Positions 17,762 to 27,572 are shown, numbered from the stretch's first letter. The stretch is DNA of 64,000 nt from Pullulanibacillus sp. KACC 23026 (GCF_029094525.1 NZ_CP119107.1:2852001-2916000), one strand, 5' to 3'. A program made the numbers and translations. The notes: generated from the letters alone by a model not told the origin.

Positions 17762-17940
17762 GGCTGTTCTCGTAAACTTTGTTGTTTTTTTAGATTCCAA
17801 TAAGCTCGCTTTCCGCGGGCAATTCATGAGCCTCCTTGGCAAAATACGCTTGCGGGGTCTCACCAGGCTTGCTATTCCCGCAGGAGTCTTGCCTATTTCC
17901 ACCTATTTTTTATTAAATAGCAATCTTTTAGAAAAAAGCC
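17762..17940. mobile_element. MITE copy 2 (179 bp) with 8-bp target duplication
   Basis: Second copy of the element at 13547, in the same orientation and about 90 percent identical by eye. It starts GGCTGTTCTCGTAAACTTTG and ends in TTTTAGAAAAAAGCC. A different perfect 8-base duplication, TTCTATTA, flanks it at 17754-17761 and 17941-17948, so this was an independent insertion and not a segmental duplication. The GC-rich core is at 17803-17893. Confidence 0.87.
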
Positions 17941-18043
17941 TTCTATTAACAAAAAGTAACTTGAGTAACATACTATTAATGGCTGGAGCTAGGTCGCACC
18001 AGCTGTCGATCTCCCTATCGGTGACAGCAACTGTTCCCTCACT

Positions 18044-20176
18044 CTATGCTTGTTTCACCAGGTTTTCTGCCGTTCGAAAAGCGAGGGCAAGGATGGTGAG
18101 TACTGGGTTGACCCCACCATTGGTTACATGGACAGAGCCGTCGCTTACCCAGAGGTTATCATAACCATGTACTCGGCCAGAAGGATCCGTAACTGATGTC
18201 GCTGGATCGTCCCCCATACGCAGTGTCCCTGCCTGATGCTGACCGCCACTGAGACCACCTCCTGGCTCCGTTCGCCAAACCTGGCGCGCTCCAGCTGCCC
18301 ATAACCAGGCTTCGGCTTTCTCAGAAAGCATTGATGAGGCACGAAGCGATTCAGGGTGGACACTTCCGGAGAGCGCAGCCACCGGAATGCCGAAGCGGTC
18401 TTTAACGGTTGACGAGAGACGCACTCTTGCTGAATCGGTCGGAATTTCTTGAATCGGTCCTTGGATTTGACCTGTGCGCAAATAGCTCTCACGCATCGTT
18501 TCCTTACCCCTACTCCCCCACCGGGCCGCATCTGGCGCAAGGGCTCGATACCAGTGGATCAACGGCAGCCGGATAAATTCATTTGCCATCATCCCGCCGC
18601 CGATAATTCCGTTTCCATTACCGTGAGCAAAACGAGTCGTCGCAATACTCACACCTGGTCCAAGACCGTCTTGAACGGGCTCATCAAAAATCCCGAAGGC
18701 CCCTGAATAGACATGCCCCTGAAGATTCCTTCCAACTAGTCCATTCCGGTTGCCAATGCCCTCGGGTTCCGCATCACTTGCAGAGTTAAGAAGAAGTCGG
18801 GCACTTTCAATAGCTCCAGCAGCAACAACCACATGTCCCGCTTGCACCTTTCGACGTTGAATCTTGCCCTCTACTTCCTGTACAAGTCGAACCCCGCTGG
18901 CATGCTTTCCTCCTTCGGTATCGATACGCTCTACCATGGTGTCGCAAATCAGGTCACAATTGCCTGTCGCGAGGGCTCTCACTAACATCGTGTTATGGCC
19001 GCCATTTTTACTATTGGTCGGACAGGCAAAGCCTACACACTCACCGCAGCGCCCGCAGGCCGGCCGTCCGTCTCGTTCGACGGAATTTATGAGGAGCGGC
19101 ACCGGCCCAGCTTCCCATCCCAATTTTGTTGCAGCATGAGCCAAACGTTTGGCTTCCTGTGTCATCGGCAACGGCGGCATCGGATACGGACGTTGTCTCT
19201 TTCCATCCTCAGGATGGGCCTTCCCATCACCTGAAACACCCACCTCCCATTCCGCTCGTTCGTAATAAGGTTCAAGATCCTCATAAGTAATCGGCCAATC
19301 GCTGAGCGAACTACCATCCGGAACGCCATAGCGAGTCGCCATCCGAAAGTCATCCGGATGAAATCGCCAAGCCTGCGCCCCATAAACCCGCGTCCCGCCG
19401 CCTACCGTCATGGCGTTATTGTGGTAGTTGCCTTCATAAGGACTCGTTAGCTGTTCATCGCCATTAGCTAAAATAAACGTGCGGGAATTCCCGTCCAATC
19501 CAGGTCCTGTGTTATGTCCATACTTGCTTAAACGATGATTGCGCAAATGATCGCGTCCAACTTGGTCATAGGGAAGCCAGTTGCCTCGCTCAACAACAAG
19601 AACGCGCAGTCCTGATTCGGATAAAACGGCTGCTGCTACAGACCCGCCTGCGCCTGCTCCTATAACGACTGCATCATACCGGTCTTGAATCTCACCCAAG
19701 GATCGCGTCGCTAATTCTGTTTCTTGGACCGGAATTTGGGTCTCCGTGATGACCCCAGGACGAAATCCAATCATCTTCCACGACTTCCCATCTCGATTAC
19801 CACCCGCTTCAGGATTTCCATAGTAACCTTCTATGACCCAGCTCATAAGGGTAGAAAAGAAGTTTTCAGGTGATACAGGCCAGTCTTGAACACGGCCAGC
19901 CTCAAGATCGTGTAACAAACTGTCCTGCTCATGAATAGTAAGCTCAAAAAAGGACCGTTCAAATCGTGCGTTAGCCTCTGTTTCCAAAGCGCGCAGTCCG
20001 GGCTCGATCAATCCTTCCCAAGTCGCCTCATCTCCTTTGGCGTGATGTTCCAAATAAGCAAGAATCCCAGCTTCAGAAGCGGATGGCCATTCATCCTTTG
20101 GAACGATCCTGTCAGCAAAAGCCTCCAGGAGTGGACCTGCCTCGCTTAACCTATATGTCTTATCTTTGAAATCCAT
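18044..20176 (-). CDS. GMC oxidoreductase with fused gluconate 2-dehydrogenase subunit 3 domain
   Basis: FAD-dependent sugar or alcohol dehydrogenase of the glucose-methanol-choline family. The first 150 residues resemble the small subunit (subunit 3) of membrane gluconate dehydrogenases (FADRIVPKDEWPSASEAGIL). From about residue 165 comes the flavin-binding fold with DAVVIGAGAGGSVAAAVLSE and VVERG, then TVGGGTRVYGAQAWRF, a cysteine cluster CGRCGECVGFAC and a C-terminal WVSDGSVHVTNGGVNP with the catalytic His-Asn region. At 710 residues it is a natural fusion of what elsewhere are two subunits. No Tat signal is visible, so location is uncertain. The ribosome site GGGGG precedes the ATG at 20176. 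It is a single gene with no cytochrome subunit nearby. Confidence 0.87.
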   Translation of the reverse strand: MDFKDKTYRLSEAGPLLEAFADRIVPKDEWPSASEAGILAYLEHHAKGDEATWEGLIEPGLRALETEANARFERSFFELTIHEQDSLLHDLEAGRVQDWPVSPENFFSTLMSWVIEGYYGNPEAGGNRDGKSWKMIGFRPGVITETQIPVQETELATRSLGEIQDRYDAVVIGAGAGGSVAAAVLSESGLRVLVVERGNWLPYDQVGRDHLRNHRLSKYGHNTGPGLDGNSRTFILANGDEQLTSPYEGNYHNNAMTVGGGTRVYGAQAWRFHPDDFRMATRYGVPDGSSLSDWPITYEDLEPYYERAEWEVGVSGDGKAHPEDGKRQRPYPMPPLPMTQEAKRLAHAATKLGWEAGPVPLLINSVERDGRPACGRCGECVGFACPTNSKNGGHNTMLVRALATGNCDLICDTMVERIDTEGGKHASGVRLVQEVEGKIQRRKVQAGHVVVAAGAIESARLLLNSASDAEPEGIGNRNGLVGRNLQGHVYSGAFGIFDEPVQDGLGPGVSIATTRFAHGNGNGIIGGGMMANEFIRLPLIHWYRALAPDAARWGSRGKETMRESYLRTGQIQGPIQEIPTDSARVRLSSTVKDRFGIPVAALSGSVHPESLRASSMLSEKAEAWLWAAGARQVWRTEPGGGLSGGQHQAGTLRMGDDPATSVTDPSGRVHGYDNLWVSDGSVHVTNGGVNPVLTILALAFRTAENLVKQA

Positions 20177-20639
20177 TTGTGTACCCCCATTCCGTTTTCG
20201 CTTACATGGTTAACCATAAAGGCAGTCCTCTATTGAGAGTAATCTTGCTAAAAAAAGTTTCTCCTCCTAATTGTAAACCCTTCCAACATTGATTTTATCA
20301 TACCACTTCGCATCTTAATATCCGTTTGAATGAGAGGAAGAAAAACTGGGTGAATACTTCTAACGGGTTCACTTCAGAGGTGCAAACCATTAACTATCAA
20401 GGTAAATCGCACGGGTTTCACATAGTCATCACCGTTCGACGTTTATTGTAAGATCAATGTTTATTGACCTTTTCAAATCACAGTGTAATTTACATGGTGT
20501 GGATATAATTATTGGCGGTGTGTGAATTAACCGGTGATTGAGCAAGTGAAAGGTAGGGGGATTACCAAGCTATTTGGATAAATAAGTAAAAAACGGACTG
20601 TCATGGTTGACAAGAAATTTTAGCGTCACCTGTGATCGT

Positions 20640-20845
20640 TGAAATAAGCGGAGATTTTTCCGTTATCAACCAAAGTAGCGTTCAGTTCGTCGTAAATAAG
20701 CGGAGATTTTCCGTTTAAACCAAAAGAAATGATCCATTTTCTTGTTTTTCGAGTCAATAGTCGGAATTCTTCCGTCTATTTTAGCTATTTTCAATGTTGA
20801 TTTCTAAATAAGCGGAATTTTTCCGCTTATTTAGAAAGTTCAATT
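20640..20845. repeat. Four diverged copies of an AAATAAGCGGA hairpin
   Basis: Short palindromes recur at roughly 50-60 base steps: AATAAGCGGAGATTTTTCCG (about 20643), AAATAAGCGGAGATTTTCCG (about 20692), a decayed TCGGAATTCTTCCG (about 20761) and a perfect AATAAGCGGAATTTTTCCGC followed by TTATTT (about 20814). Each can fold into a small stem. No gene lies within, so this is a small array of an intergenic repeat. Confidence 0.65.
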
Positions 20846-20887
20846 TAGCCATTTAATGAAAATCGATTGCATTTTAAGAAAATAATC

Positions 20888-20922
20888 AAACCGAATCTCA
20901 AAAGATCCGGTTGTTTTGACGT
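20888..20922 (-). terminator. Probable terminator of the methionine synthase-like gene
   Basis: On the minus strand AACCGGATCT pairs with AGATTCGGTT around TTTG, followed by TGATTATTTT. It is about 150 bases beyond the stop at 21068. The reverse strand also forms the stem followed by GTTTTG. Confidence 0.5.
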
Positions 20923-21067
20923 TTACTAGCCTTTTCTTTCTGTGATTTTATTGTGAATAGTGGTGTGATTTAAAGGGGACTTTTTTCAGTGGCCTCCTGC
21001 GTTTGGGCTCCCTTTTTTAATCTTGTTTTTATATATAAGTTCAGGTAAAAAGGCTCTAAATCTTAAC

Positions 21068-22192
21068 TCACTTTCCCCAAACTTTTTCCGAGATCGCTTT
21101 GATTAGCTCAAACTTTTTCCATTGTTCTTCTTCCGTTAATTCATTTCCTTCTTCGGTTGAAGAGAATCCGCATTGCGGGCTTAAGCACAGACGGTCTAGC
21201 GGCACATACTGAGAGGCCTCTTTGATTCGGGCAATGACTTCCTCTTGATTTTCTAACTCGGCTCTTTTAGACGTAATAAGACCTAAGACAACCTTTTTCT
21301 CTCCAGAAACATATTGAAGAGGTTCAAATCCTCCGGCTCGCTCGGAATCAAATTCAAGGTAATAAGCATCGACATTTTCATTTCCAAATAATTCTTGAGA
21401 AACAGGATCATACCCGCCAGAATAATGCCATGTGGAACGATAATTTCCTCGGCAGACGTGTGTGGTCACCACTAAATCTTCAGGCTTGTCAGCAAGAATA
21501 CGGTTATTTAGTTCGACGTATTCTTTGACTAATGCCTCTAAATCAATCTTGTCTTTCGCTGCGTTTTGACGGTAGTCTTGATCACAAAGCACTGCCCAAA
21601 CCACTTCATCCATTTGCAGATTACGACAGCCTGCTTCATAAAAGGCTTGTAACGCTTTTTTGTAGGCCTTCACAATATCATTGTATAAGTCTTCTTTGTT
21701 TGGATACTGTTTTTTGGTGGCTTCAATATTATGCGGTTTTGTGATCTCATATAAAAATTGGACTGCTGAAGGGATGGTCTGTCTAGCCACTATGCCTTCT
21801 GGAACGATGGATTGCAAGTAGTTAAAATCCTCTATAAAAGGATGTGCTGAAAAACCGATTTTGCCCACGACACGTGCTGTTTCCTTGCGTGTTTCAACTC
21901 CGTGGAAAGAGAGCCCTGTTTCAGTAGCCGCTTTTTCAACACCCTCTAATCCCCACATAAAATCAAGATGCCACCAGCTGCGGCGAAATTCACCGTCTGT
22001 TACAGATTGCAGCCCCACCTCTATTTGTTTATCAACGATTCGTTTAATTTCTTGATCTTCAATCTGACGAAGCTCTTCGGCTGTGATTGTTCCTTCGCTA
22101 TAATCCTTTCGCGCCTTATGTATACTTGCCGGACGCAATAAACTTCCGACATGATCGGCCTTAAATGGTGCTTTAACGGTAGTGGTTGTCAT
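21068..22192 (-). CDS. Cobalamin-independent methionine synthase-like protein (YxjG/YxjH family)
   Basis: Zinc enzyme related to the C-terminal half of MetE, which transfers a methyl group to homocysteine or a related thiol. Residues 10-20 read FKADHVGSLLRP, typical of the YxjG/YxjH group. Candidate zinc ligands are the His and Cys in TTHVCRGN (about 224-231) and the Cys in LSPQCGFSS (about 340). Its 374 residues equal the family length and lack the N-terminal MetE domain. Such proteins in Bacillus usually follow an S-box riboswitch. I looked in the 310 bases upstream and could not recognise one. Start at 22192; the gene is monocistronic. The true methyl donor and acceptor are not settled for this family. 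Confidence 0.85.
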   Translation of the reverse strand: MTTTTVKAPFKADHVGSLLRPASIHKARKDYSEGTITAEELRQIEDQEIKRIVDKQIEVGLQSVTDGEFRRSWWHLDFMWGLEGVEKAATETGLSFHGVETRKETARVVGKIGFSAHPFIEDFNYLQSIVPEGIVARQTIPSAVQFLYEITKPHNIEATKKQYPNKEDLYNDIVKAYKKALQAFYEAGCRNLQMDEVVWAVLCDQDYRQNAAKDKIDLEALVKEYVELNNRILADKPEDLVVTTHVCRGNYRSTWHYSGGYDPVSQELFGNENVDAYYLEFDSERAGGFEPLQYVSGEKKVVLGLITSKRAELENQEEVIARIKEASQYVPLDRLCLSPQCGFSSTEEGNELTEEEQWKKFELIKAISEKVWGK

Positions 22193-22429
22193 AAGTTAAC
22201 CCTTCTTTCTTTTGAATAATTTAGAAGAGATAGTTTTACCTAGGGATAAATTAACTATAGCATTTAAAAATAGATATAGAGTAACACCTAAAATCTATTT
22301 TTTGTTATAGTTTTAAACTATAGCTGTTGTTGCTCTTCTTCAAGGTCAGTACGACAATCTGGCATCTTAGGAATATAAGAAAATGGATCGTTCACCATTT
22401 TGTTTTTTTCAAACTCGACGAACGGTGGT

Positions 22430-22474
22430 AGGCACTGTTCACTGAATAAACGGTTAGTGAATGATACAGTGCCT
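22430..22474 (-). terminator. Hairpin downstream of the SNF2 gene
   Basis: AGGCACTGT and ACAGTGCCT form a 9-base-pair stem 30 bases past the SNF2 stop. Inner bases (TTCACTGAA/TTAGTGAA) can extend the pairing. The T-run is absent, so the terminator role is likely but not certain. The rest of 22193-22505 shows nothing recognisable. Confidence 0.5.
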
Positions 22475-22505
22475 AGAAACTGAAGAACCTATGCTTCAAC
22501 ACAGC

Positions 22506-25500
22506 TTATATATTTAATAAGTCTCTAATTTCCTGTTCTGTTAATGAGGATAGGGCTTGTTCGCCAGGCTGGACGACGGATTCAATTAATTCTCTTTTGG
22601 TTTGTTGAAGCTCATAGATTTTCTCTTCAATGGTCCCTTGGGTAATTAATCGAATCACCTGAACCACGTTTTTTTGGCCAATACGATGTGCCCTTCCTGC
22701 TGCTTGCTCCTCTACTGCTGGATTCCACCATAGATCAAAAAGAATGACGGTATCTGCTCCCGTTAAGTTGAGTCCCGTATTTCCTGCTTTTAAAGAGATC
22801 AAGAAAAGGTCGGCCTCTCCTTGATTAAATTGATCCACCATTTCTACCCGATCTTTTGGGGGTGTTTGTCCATCCAAATAAAAGAAAGGAAGTCCATCCT
22901 CTCTCAATTGGTCAGAAATAATTGTCAGCATACTCGTGAATTGAGAAAAGATCAACAAACGTCTGCCGTTTTCAAGGGCATTCTGAACAAGATCTTTTAA
23001 TTGCTGAAGCTTTCCTGAATCGCCTCGATAATTATCTATGAATAAAGAGGGATGGCAACACAATTGGCGGAGTCGTGTCAATCCAGCCAAGATTTTGATC
23101 CGGTTTTTCTGAAAGCCTTCCTCCTGAAGCGATTGTTTGGATTCTTTCTGGAGCTTTTCTAAATAAGCCAAATAAAGCTTCTTTTGCTGATTTGTTAGCT
23201 CCGAATAATGAACCGTTTCAATTTTGTCAGGCAGCTCCGTTAATACGTCTTTTTTCAGTCGTCGCAACAAAAACGGACGAATCATTCGCGCGACCTTGTC
23301 CCTTTCAAGCTCTCGAAAGGCCTTTTGATTCGGAAAGAAATCGGGCATGATCGTTTGAAAAATAGACCAAAGCTCATCAATCGAATTTTCAATCGGGGTC
23401 CCGCTCAGAGCAAAGCGTGTGCCGGCATGAATTTCCCTAACTGCCTTCGCTGTTTTGGTTGTATGATTTTTAATGGCCTGTGCTTCATCCAAAATGAGTG
23501 TACTGAATGGGAGCTGCTGATAAAATTCAATATCCTGTCTTAGAGTCGGATAGGAAGTAATCCAAACATCAGGTACATTCCCACTTTGCAGCTTATCCAG
23601 CCTTTCTTGCGGGTTCCCGATCATCACCTCAATAGACAAGGACGGAGCAAACTTTTGACATTCATTTCTCCAGTTATAAACGAGTGAGGCAGGGGCCACA
23701 ATTAAGGCAGGAGCAATGTCCTTGTTGTTCTCCTTTTCTGATAAAAGAAAGGCAATACTTTGTAAGGTTTTTCCTAGCCCCATATCATCTGCAAGAATCC
23801 CGCCAAGGCGGTAAACTTTAAGTGTTTTGAGCCACTGAAAACCGTCATTCTGATAATCTCTTAATTCCGCCTTTAATGATTTTGGAACCTCAAACTCAAG
23901 ATCTTCCGGATGCTTGAGTTGCTTTAAAAATCTACGAAAGGCCTTTCCATATTTTGCGTGCGTTCTTGATTCCTGGTGTACAAGTTCATCAAGCTCTAGA
24001 CCTCTGTAAATTGGAAGTTGAAACCCATCTTCTTTGATTTGGGAGGGCTTCTTTTTGAACTCATGGAAGAGTTTTTGGATCGTCTCAAACTCTTCTGATT
24101 CTAAGGACATAAACGCCCCACTTGGAAGTCGATAATACTTTTTCTTTTCCACCACAGCCTGAAGGAGTTCCTTAAGGCTCTCTTTCTCAATACCTTCAAT
24201 ATTGAAGCTCACATTCAGCCAATTGATTGACGCATCGACATCAATGGTCGTGGTGGTGCGGGGATAATCTGGTAAAATTAAAGATTTTACTGTCTGCGTC
24301 AAGAAAATCTCTGCTTTGTCTTCAAGCAAAGGCAGCTTCTCATATAAAAAGTCGAAGATGTCTTCTTCTCCTTCGATACAAAGTCGTCCTCCTTCTGACT
24401 TGTAGGATGTCCGTTCTATTAGATGAAGGATGTCCCGTTCTTTTTCTGCCTCTCTCATAATGATGGAACCGTCTTGATCCAAAGAGTGGGATTCAAAGGG
24501 ATTCAGGACATTTGATCCATAGTGGAATTCCAATGAAACAAGGAGTTTTTCATCTGCCAAGTCCACAAAAAGCTGACTCTCCAACGGATCGGTTACAAGT
24601 TCAGTAGATACCTGATGCGTAAGCTCTAATGACGCAATGTCTTTCACTTTTGGAACAACAAATGCTAGAAAAGCTTCAATTTGGTCATTCGCGATTGGAA
24701 TGACTGGACGTTGTGAGTGATCCATGAGTTTCTTTAACTCTCTAAATAAGTGCTGCTGCTCTTCTGACAATCTATAAAATTGATTTTTTAAAATAATATA
24801 ACCATAGAGATCGAGATAAGTGAAAGGCTGTAAAGAGGTGAGATCTAATTGATACCCCTCTAATGGTCCCTTATCTAATTCTAGAGTAATAGGCCATTCC
24901 TCTTGACAGAGCTCGATTTGAGTATAAGTCTCTCTCCCCATTTCAAAGTAAATCAATGTCTTTTGTAGCTTTAAAAGGAGTCGATCTGCAAAAATTGGTG
25001 GGATGGTCAACGCTCTTTGATTGGAGGGCGCTGAGCTAGACGAATATCCATTTTGGAATTGCTTATAGGTCTCTTCAAGGGACATGGCCTCTAGCAAGAG
25101 CTCAACAACCTCTTGATCCTCCTGATTAAAGGCTTGGGTCACGGGGTCATAGGTAAAAAGTTTAGTAAAAGTATAGGGCCTCTTTTCTTGAACAGCCTTG
25201 AGAAAATCCTTTAAGTCCCTGACCACATATGTTCGCTTTTCTCCTACCTTCATCTCAACGGATAAATACCATTTAGGTGAATAGTAGCTATAAGATTTTT
25301 CTAATTTTAGCACCCAATCCACAAGTAAAGGAGACCTCTTCTCTCCCATTTTCTGGTCTTTTCGATTTTGTAGCCCATGTTCCAGGCTAAGAATAAATTG
25401 ATGGGTGAGCTGTTTCATTTGGCGGGCTTGTTGTTCCTCCTGGAGTCGTTTCACCTCCTTTTGTCGCCTTTCCAGTTCTTCGTGTTGGCTAAGTTGTCTC

Positions 25501-25838
25501 TCTTGCAGGCCTGCAAAAGAGATGGCATGAGTAGGCCTTTGTGTCCATTGCTTTTCTAATAGATCATGAATGTTGAGCAGCACCGCCGCTATATGCTTGC
25601 ATGGACCCCAATATTGGTCATATGCCGGGCAGTCACACTCTGTGGACAAACCTAACTCATCATCTTCAATGGTCACCTTGTAAGACTTTGATCCTCTTAC
25701 TTTTGCCTGCCATGTTTTTTTATCAGCATCATAATATAAATCCCGCACACGCCCATCTCGGTAATAACTCCTCCCACGACGATATACGGTATTGGTAAAA
25801 AGCTCTTTAATTTCATCTTTAGTTAATTGATCGATCAT
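22506..25838 (-). CDS. SWIM zinc-finger SNF2-family DNA helicase/translocase
   Basis: ATP-driven double-stranded DNA translocase of the bacterial SNF2 group. A SWIM zinc finger (CDCPAYDQYWGPCKHIA, about residues 70-87) opens the protein. The central 500 residues are a family-specific region, and the helicase core starts near 630 with GGILADDMGLGKTLQS (Walker A), DEAQAIKN (Walker B, DEAQ), LSGTPIENS and, in the second RecA lobe, LISLKAGNTGLNLTGAD and QAAGRAHRIGQ. Its length of 1110 residues is normal for bacterial SWIM-SNF2 proteins. GGAGG eight bases before the ATG at 25838 favours that start over a GTG at 25853. It is monocistronic. A role in transcription recycling or DNA maintenance is usual for relatives; nothing here fixes it. 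Confidence 0.9.
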   Translation of the reverse strand: MIDQLTKDEIKELFTNTVYRRGRSYYRDGRVRDLYYDADKKTWQAKVRGSKSYKVTIEDDELGLSTECDCPAYDQYWGPCKHIAAVLLNIHDLLEKQWTQRPTHAISFAGLQERQLSQHEELERRQKEVKRLQEEQQARQMKQLTHQFILSLEHGLQNRKDQKMGEKRSPLLVDWVLKLEKSYSYYSPKWYLSVEMKVGEKRTYVVRDLKDFLKAVQEKRPYTFTKLFTYDPVTQAFNQEDQEVVELLLEAMSLEETYKQFQNGYSSSSAPSNQRALTIPPIFADRLLLKLQKTLIYFEMGRETYTQIELCQEEWPITLELDKGPLEGYQLDLTSLQPFTYLDLYGYIILKNQFYRLSEEQQHLFRELKKLMDHSQRPVIPIANDQIEAFLAFVVPKVKDIASLELTHQVSTELVTDPLESQLFVDLADEKLLVSLEFHYGSNVLNPFESHSLDQDGSIIMREAEKERDILHLIERTSYKSEGGRLCIEGEEDIFDFLYEKLPLLEDKAEIFLTQTVKSLILPDYPRTTTTIDVDASINWLNVSFNIEGIEKESLKELLQAVVEKKKYYRLPSGAFMSLESEEFETIQKLFHEFKKKPSQIKEDGFQLPIYRGLELDELVHQESRTHAKYGKAFRRFLKQLKHPEDLEFEVPKSLKAELRDYQNDGFQWLKTLKVYRLGGILADDMGLGKTLQSIAFLLSEKENNKDIAPALIVAPASLVYNWRNECQKFAPSLSIEVMIGNPQERLDKLQSGNVPDVWITSYPTLRQDIEFYQQLPFSTLILDEAQAIKNHTTKTAKAVREIHAGTRFALSGTPIENSIDELWSIFQTIMPDFFPNQKAFRELERDKVARMIRPFLLRRLKKDVLTELPDKIETVHYSELTNQQKKLYLAYLEKLQKESKQSLQEEGFQKNRIKILAGLTRLRQLCCHPSLFIDNYRGDSGKLQQLKDLVQNALENGRRLLIFSQFTSMLTIISDQLREDGLPFFYLDGQTPPKDRVEMVDQFNQGEADLFLISLKAGNTGLNLTGADTVILFDLWWNPAVEEQAAGRAHRIGQKNVVQVIRLITQGTIEEKIYELQQTKRELIESVVQPGEQALSSLTEQEIRDLLNI

Positions 25839-25984
25839 TTTGCGTGCCTCCACCTAGCTTCTAACCGTAACACCCAAATACGGACAACATCGGTTATCTT
25901 TACCCGAATAAATAGTTCCAAAAAGGGTAGAACATTTTGCAGTCGTTTAAATACACCTATTTTAACAAATAATAGCTTCCAGTA

Positions 25985-26465
25985 GAAGACGCTGAGTTAT
26001 TACTAGGAGTGCTTCAAATCGATTGGCAGCCTTGCAAGTTTTGAGTCGACCGGTTGCCATCCCAAGAGTTTCTGTGTCGCTTCGCTCGATCTTGGACTGT
26101 CGAGTGCCGCAATGGTGCCTAGAATCCGAAAGGCGCATTGGCCTCTTCGCGTGAAGACTCTTTAAAGGTACATTCAAATACTGACCAATGACGCTTCTGA
26201 TGCTGTGAAATGGTACGCCTTCATCCCCTACCCCATCTAACTGGGATCCAGCACGTGCCTCTTCCAATGCTAGGCGGTAAAGATGGGCAGCCATCAAGTC
26301 GGTGAACAGCCCAGCCAGCGGTTTGATCCATCGCCAATATAAGCAGAAACACCCGGTCTAACTTAATCAATTCCGGTACAAAGCTCTTTCTCCCGTACCG
26401 TGAACAGAAGGCGCGAGCGAAACGATGGCTGCCCGGACCCCGCGTTTTGCCAGTGCGATTTAAAC
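25985..26465 (-). pseudogene. Remnant of an NAD-dependent epimerase/SDR-type reductase
   Basis: Three frames on the minus strand together rebuild the C-terminal half of an NmrA/epimerase-like SDR: IALAKRGVRAAIVSLAPSVH then GTGE (about 26460-26400), HLYRLALEEARAGSQLDGVG with DEGVPFHSIRSVIGQYLNVP (26297-26165), and LGTIAALDSPRSSEATQKLL with GWQPV to a stop near 25990. Frame changes near 26320 and 26150 and in-frame stops near 26375 break it, and the NAD-binding N-terminus is gone. It is clearly dead. Confidence 0.75.
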
Positions 26466-26696
26466 TTTTTTAATTATTTGCGAACGGTAACAGGCATTGT
26501 TTACAATTTATGAATTCGACAAATTTCGCACAGTGACAGGCATCGCTATTAAGGACATCTGTCTTTGGGTGGTCATAGTTAGATTGCAAACATTTTTATT
26601 ACATAGGAAAGTCTTAGGAACTAAAACACTTGCGTCCGAAGCTTTTTGAGAATCTTTCGGTGCTCCACTTAGTAGTTATATTGATTGACAGCATTG
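26466..26696. other. Short gap, no feature
   Basis: AT-rich bases between the SDR remnant and the CBS gene. A 10-base motif recurs twice (GTAACAGGCAT and GTGACAGGCAT, about 26487 and 26537). I see no gene. Confidence 0.4.
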
Positions 26697-27410
26697 TCAT
26701 CTCATTTTTTTATGACCGCTTATTTCAATAAAATCCCAAATCGTGATAATACCTAATAACCTTTCAGTTGACTTACCATTATGGGTGATTAATAAAGCAT
26801 CTAGTTTAATCCCCTTTTTGGTAGAACCTTTGAATAACTCTTCTGCCTCGTCAAGGGTTGTATCTCTATTTATGAAAATAAAATTCTTACTTTCTTCCTC
26901 ATGTGACACTATTTCCCCTAATTGTGTTTCATTTAGTGAAAAGATCTCCTGCTCAATATTCCTGGCAAGCCAATTTGTAATCCCATTCTCTGTAAGGAGC
27001 CCTATAAATGTTGTGCCTTCATAAATTGGAAATTGTGAATAAGCTTTTTCGCGGATAGTGGTTAACATAGTTGTAAGAGTATCGGTACTCGTAAACGCCT
27101 TCACATTTTTGCTAAATAAAGAAATAACTGTTGTAGGATTCGTTAATTCTTTTTCTATTAACTCTATTTTTTTCACCGTGCTCTCATGTGGTTCTGCGAT
27201 GACAAAGTTAGGGTTAACATACTCATGAACAATCACGTTTCTTAAATCTGCAAATTTTAACAAATCATATTGATGACGCTTTACAGTGGCATTAACCAAA
27301 GCATACTCTCTCACCCGCCGCTGAAAAGGTTGATACCCTCTATTTGATTTCGGTGTAAGAATTTGATCAATACGATTAAAAGCTTGTATAAACCGGTCAG
27401 ATAATGCCAT
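26697..27410 (-). CDS. CBS-domain protein
   Basis: Soluble 237-residue protein with a C-terminal CBS pair (about residues 95-235: KVKAFTSTDTL, FPIYEGTTFIGLLTENGI, FIFINRDTTLDEAEELF, LLGIITIWDFIEI). Such pairs bind adenine nucleotides and act as sensors. The first 90 residues are helical and include a segment with LRNVIVHEY, which recalls HEPN-like or DUF86-type helices. The start at 27410 gives a normal length. It stands alone; the next gene upstream encodes the small Myb-like protein on the same strand, 160 bases away. No partner enzyme is adjacent, so what it regulates is unknown. Confidence 0.78.
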   Translation of the reverse strand: MALSDRFIQAFNRIDQILTPKSNRGYQPFQRRVREYALVNATVKRHQYDLLKFADLRNVIVHEYVNPNFVIAEPHESTVKKIELIEKELTNPTTVISLFSKNVKAFTSTDTLTTMLTTIREKAYSQFPIYEGTTFIGLLTENGITNWLARNIEQEIFSLNETQLGEIVSHEEESKNFIFINRDTTLDEAEELFKGSTKKGIKLDALLITHNGKSTERLLGIITIWDFIEISGHKKMR

Positions 27411-27572
27411 CTTATTTTCCCCTCATTATATACAAAAAATATCATTACATGTCTGTTGGCTTACTTATCCCAACCATATATTCCTTTGAGTGAGGCTTAC
27501 ATGTTTCTATAAGATTAGAACACTGCTCATATAAGGCACGTGTTAAGTGTCATGTCTTAAATCGATCAATGC

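Larger units (their letters stand above)
20177..21067. other. Long intergenic region with hairpin repeats
   Basis: About 890 bases with no gene on either strand. The part near 20176 is the GMC promoter region. AGGAGGAG at about 20262-20270 on the minus strand has no usable start codon after it. The middle holds four related hairpins and the right end a terminator, both listed separately. Confidence 0.5.

Noticed and set aside
20640-20845. CRISPR array
   Set aside because: The repeats are few, diverged, palindromic and spaced irregularly, with no cas genes anywhere in the window.
22193-22505. S-box (SAM) riboswitch before the MetE-like gene
   Set aside because: Expected from Bacillus relatives, but I could not find the conserved core elements or a following terminator in this leader.
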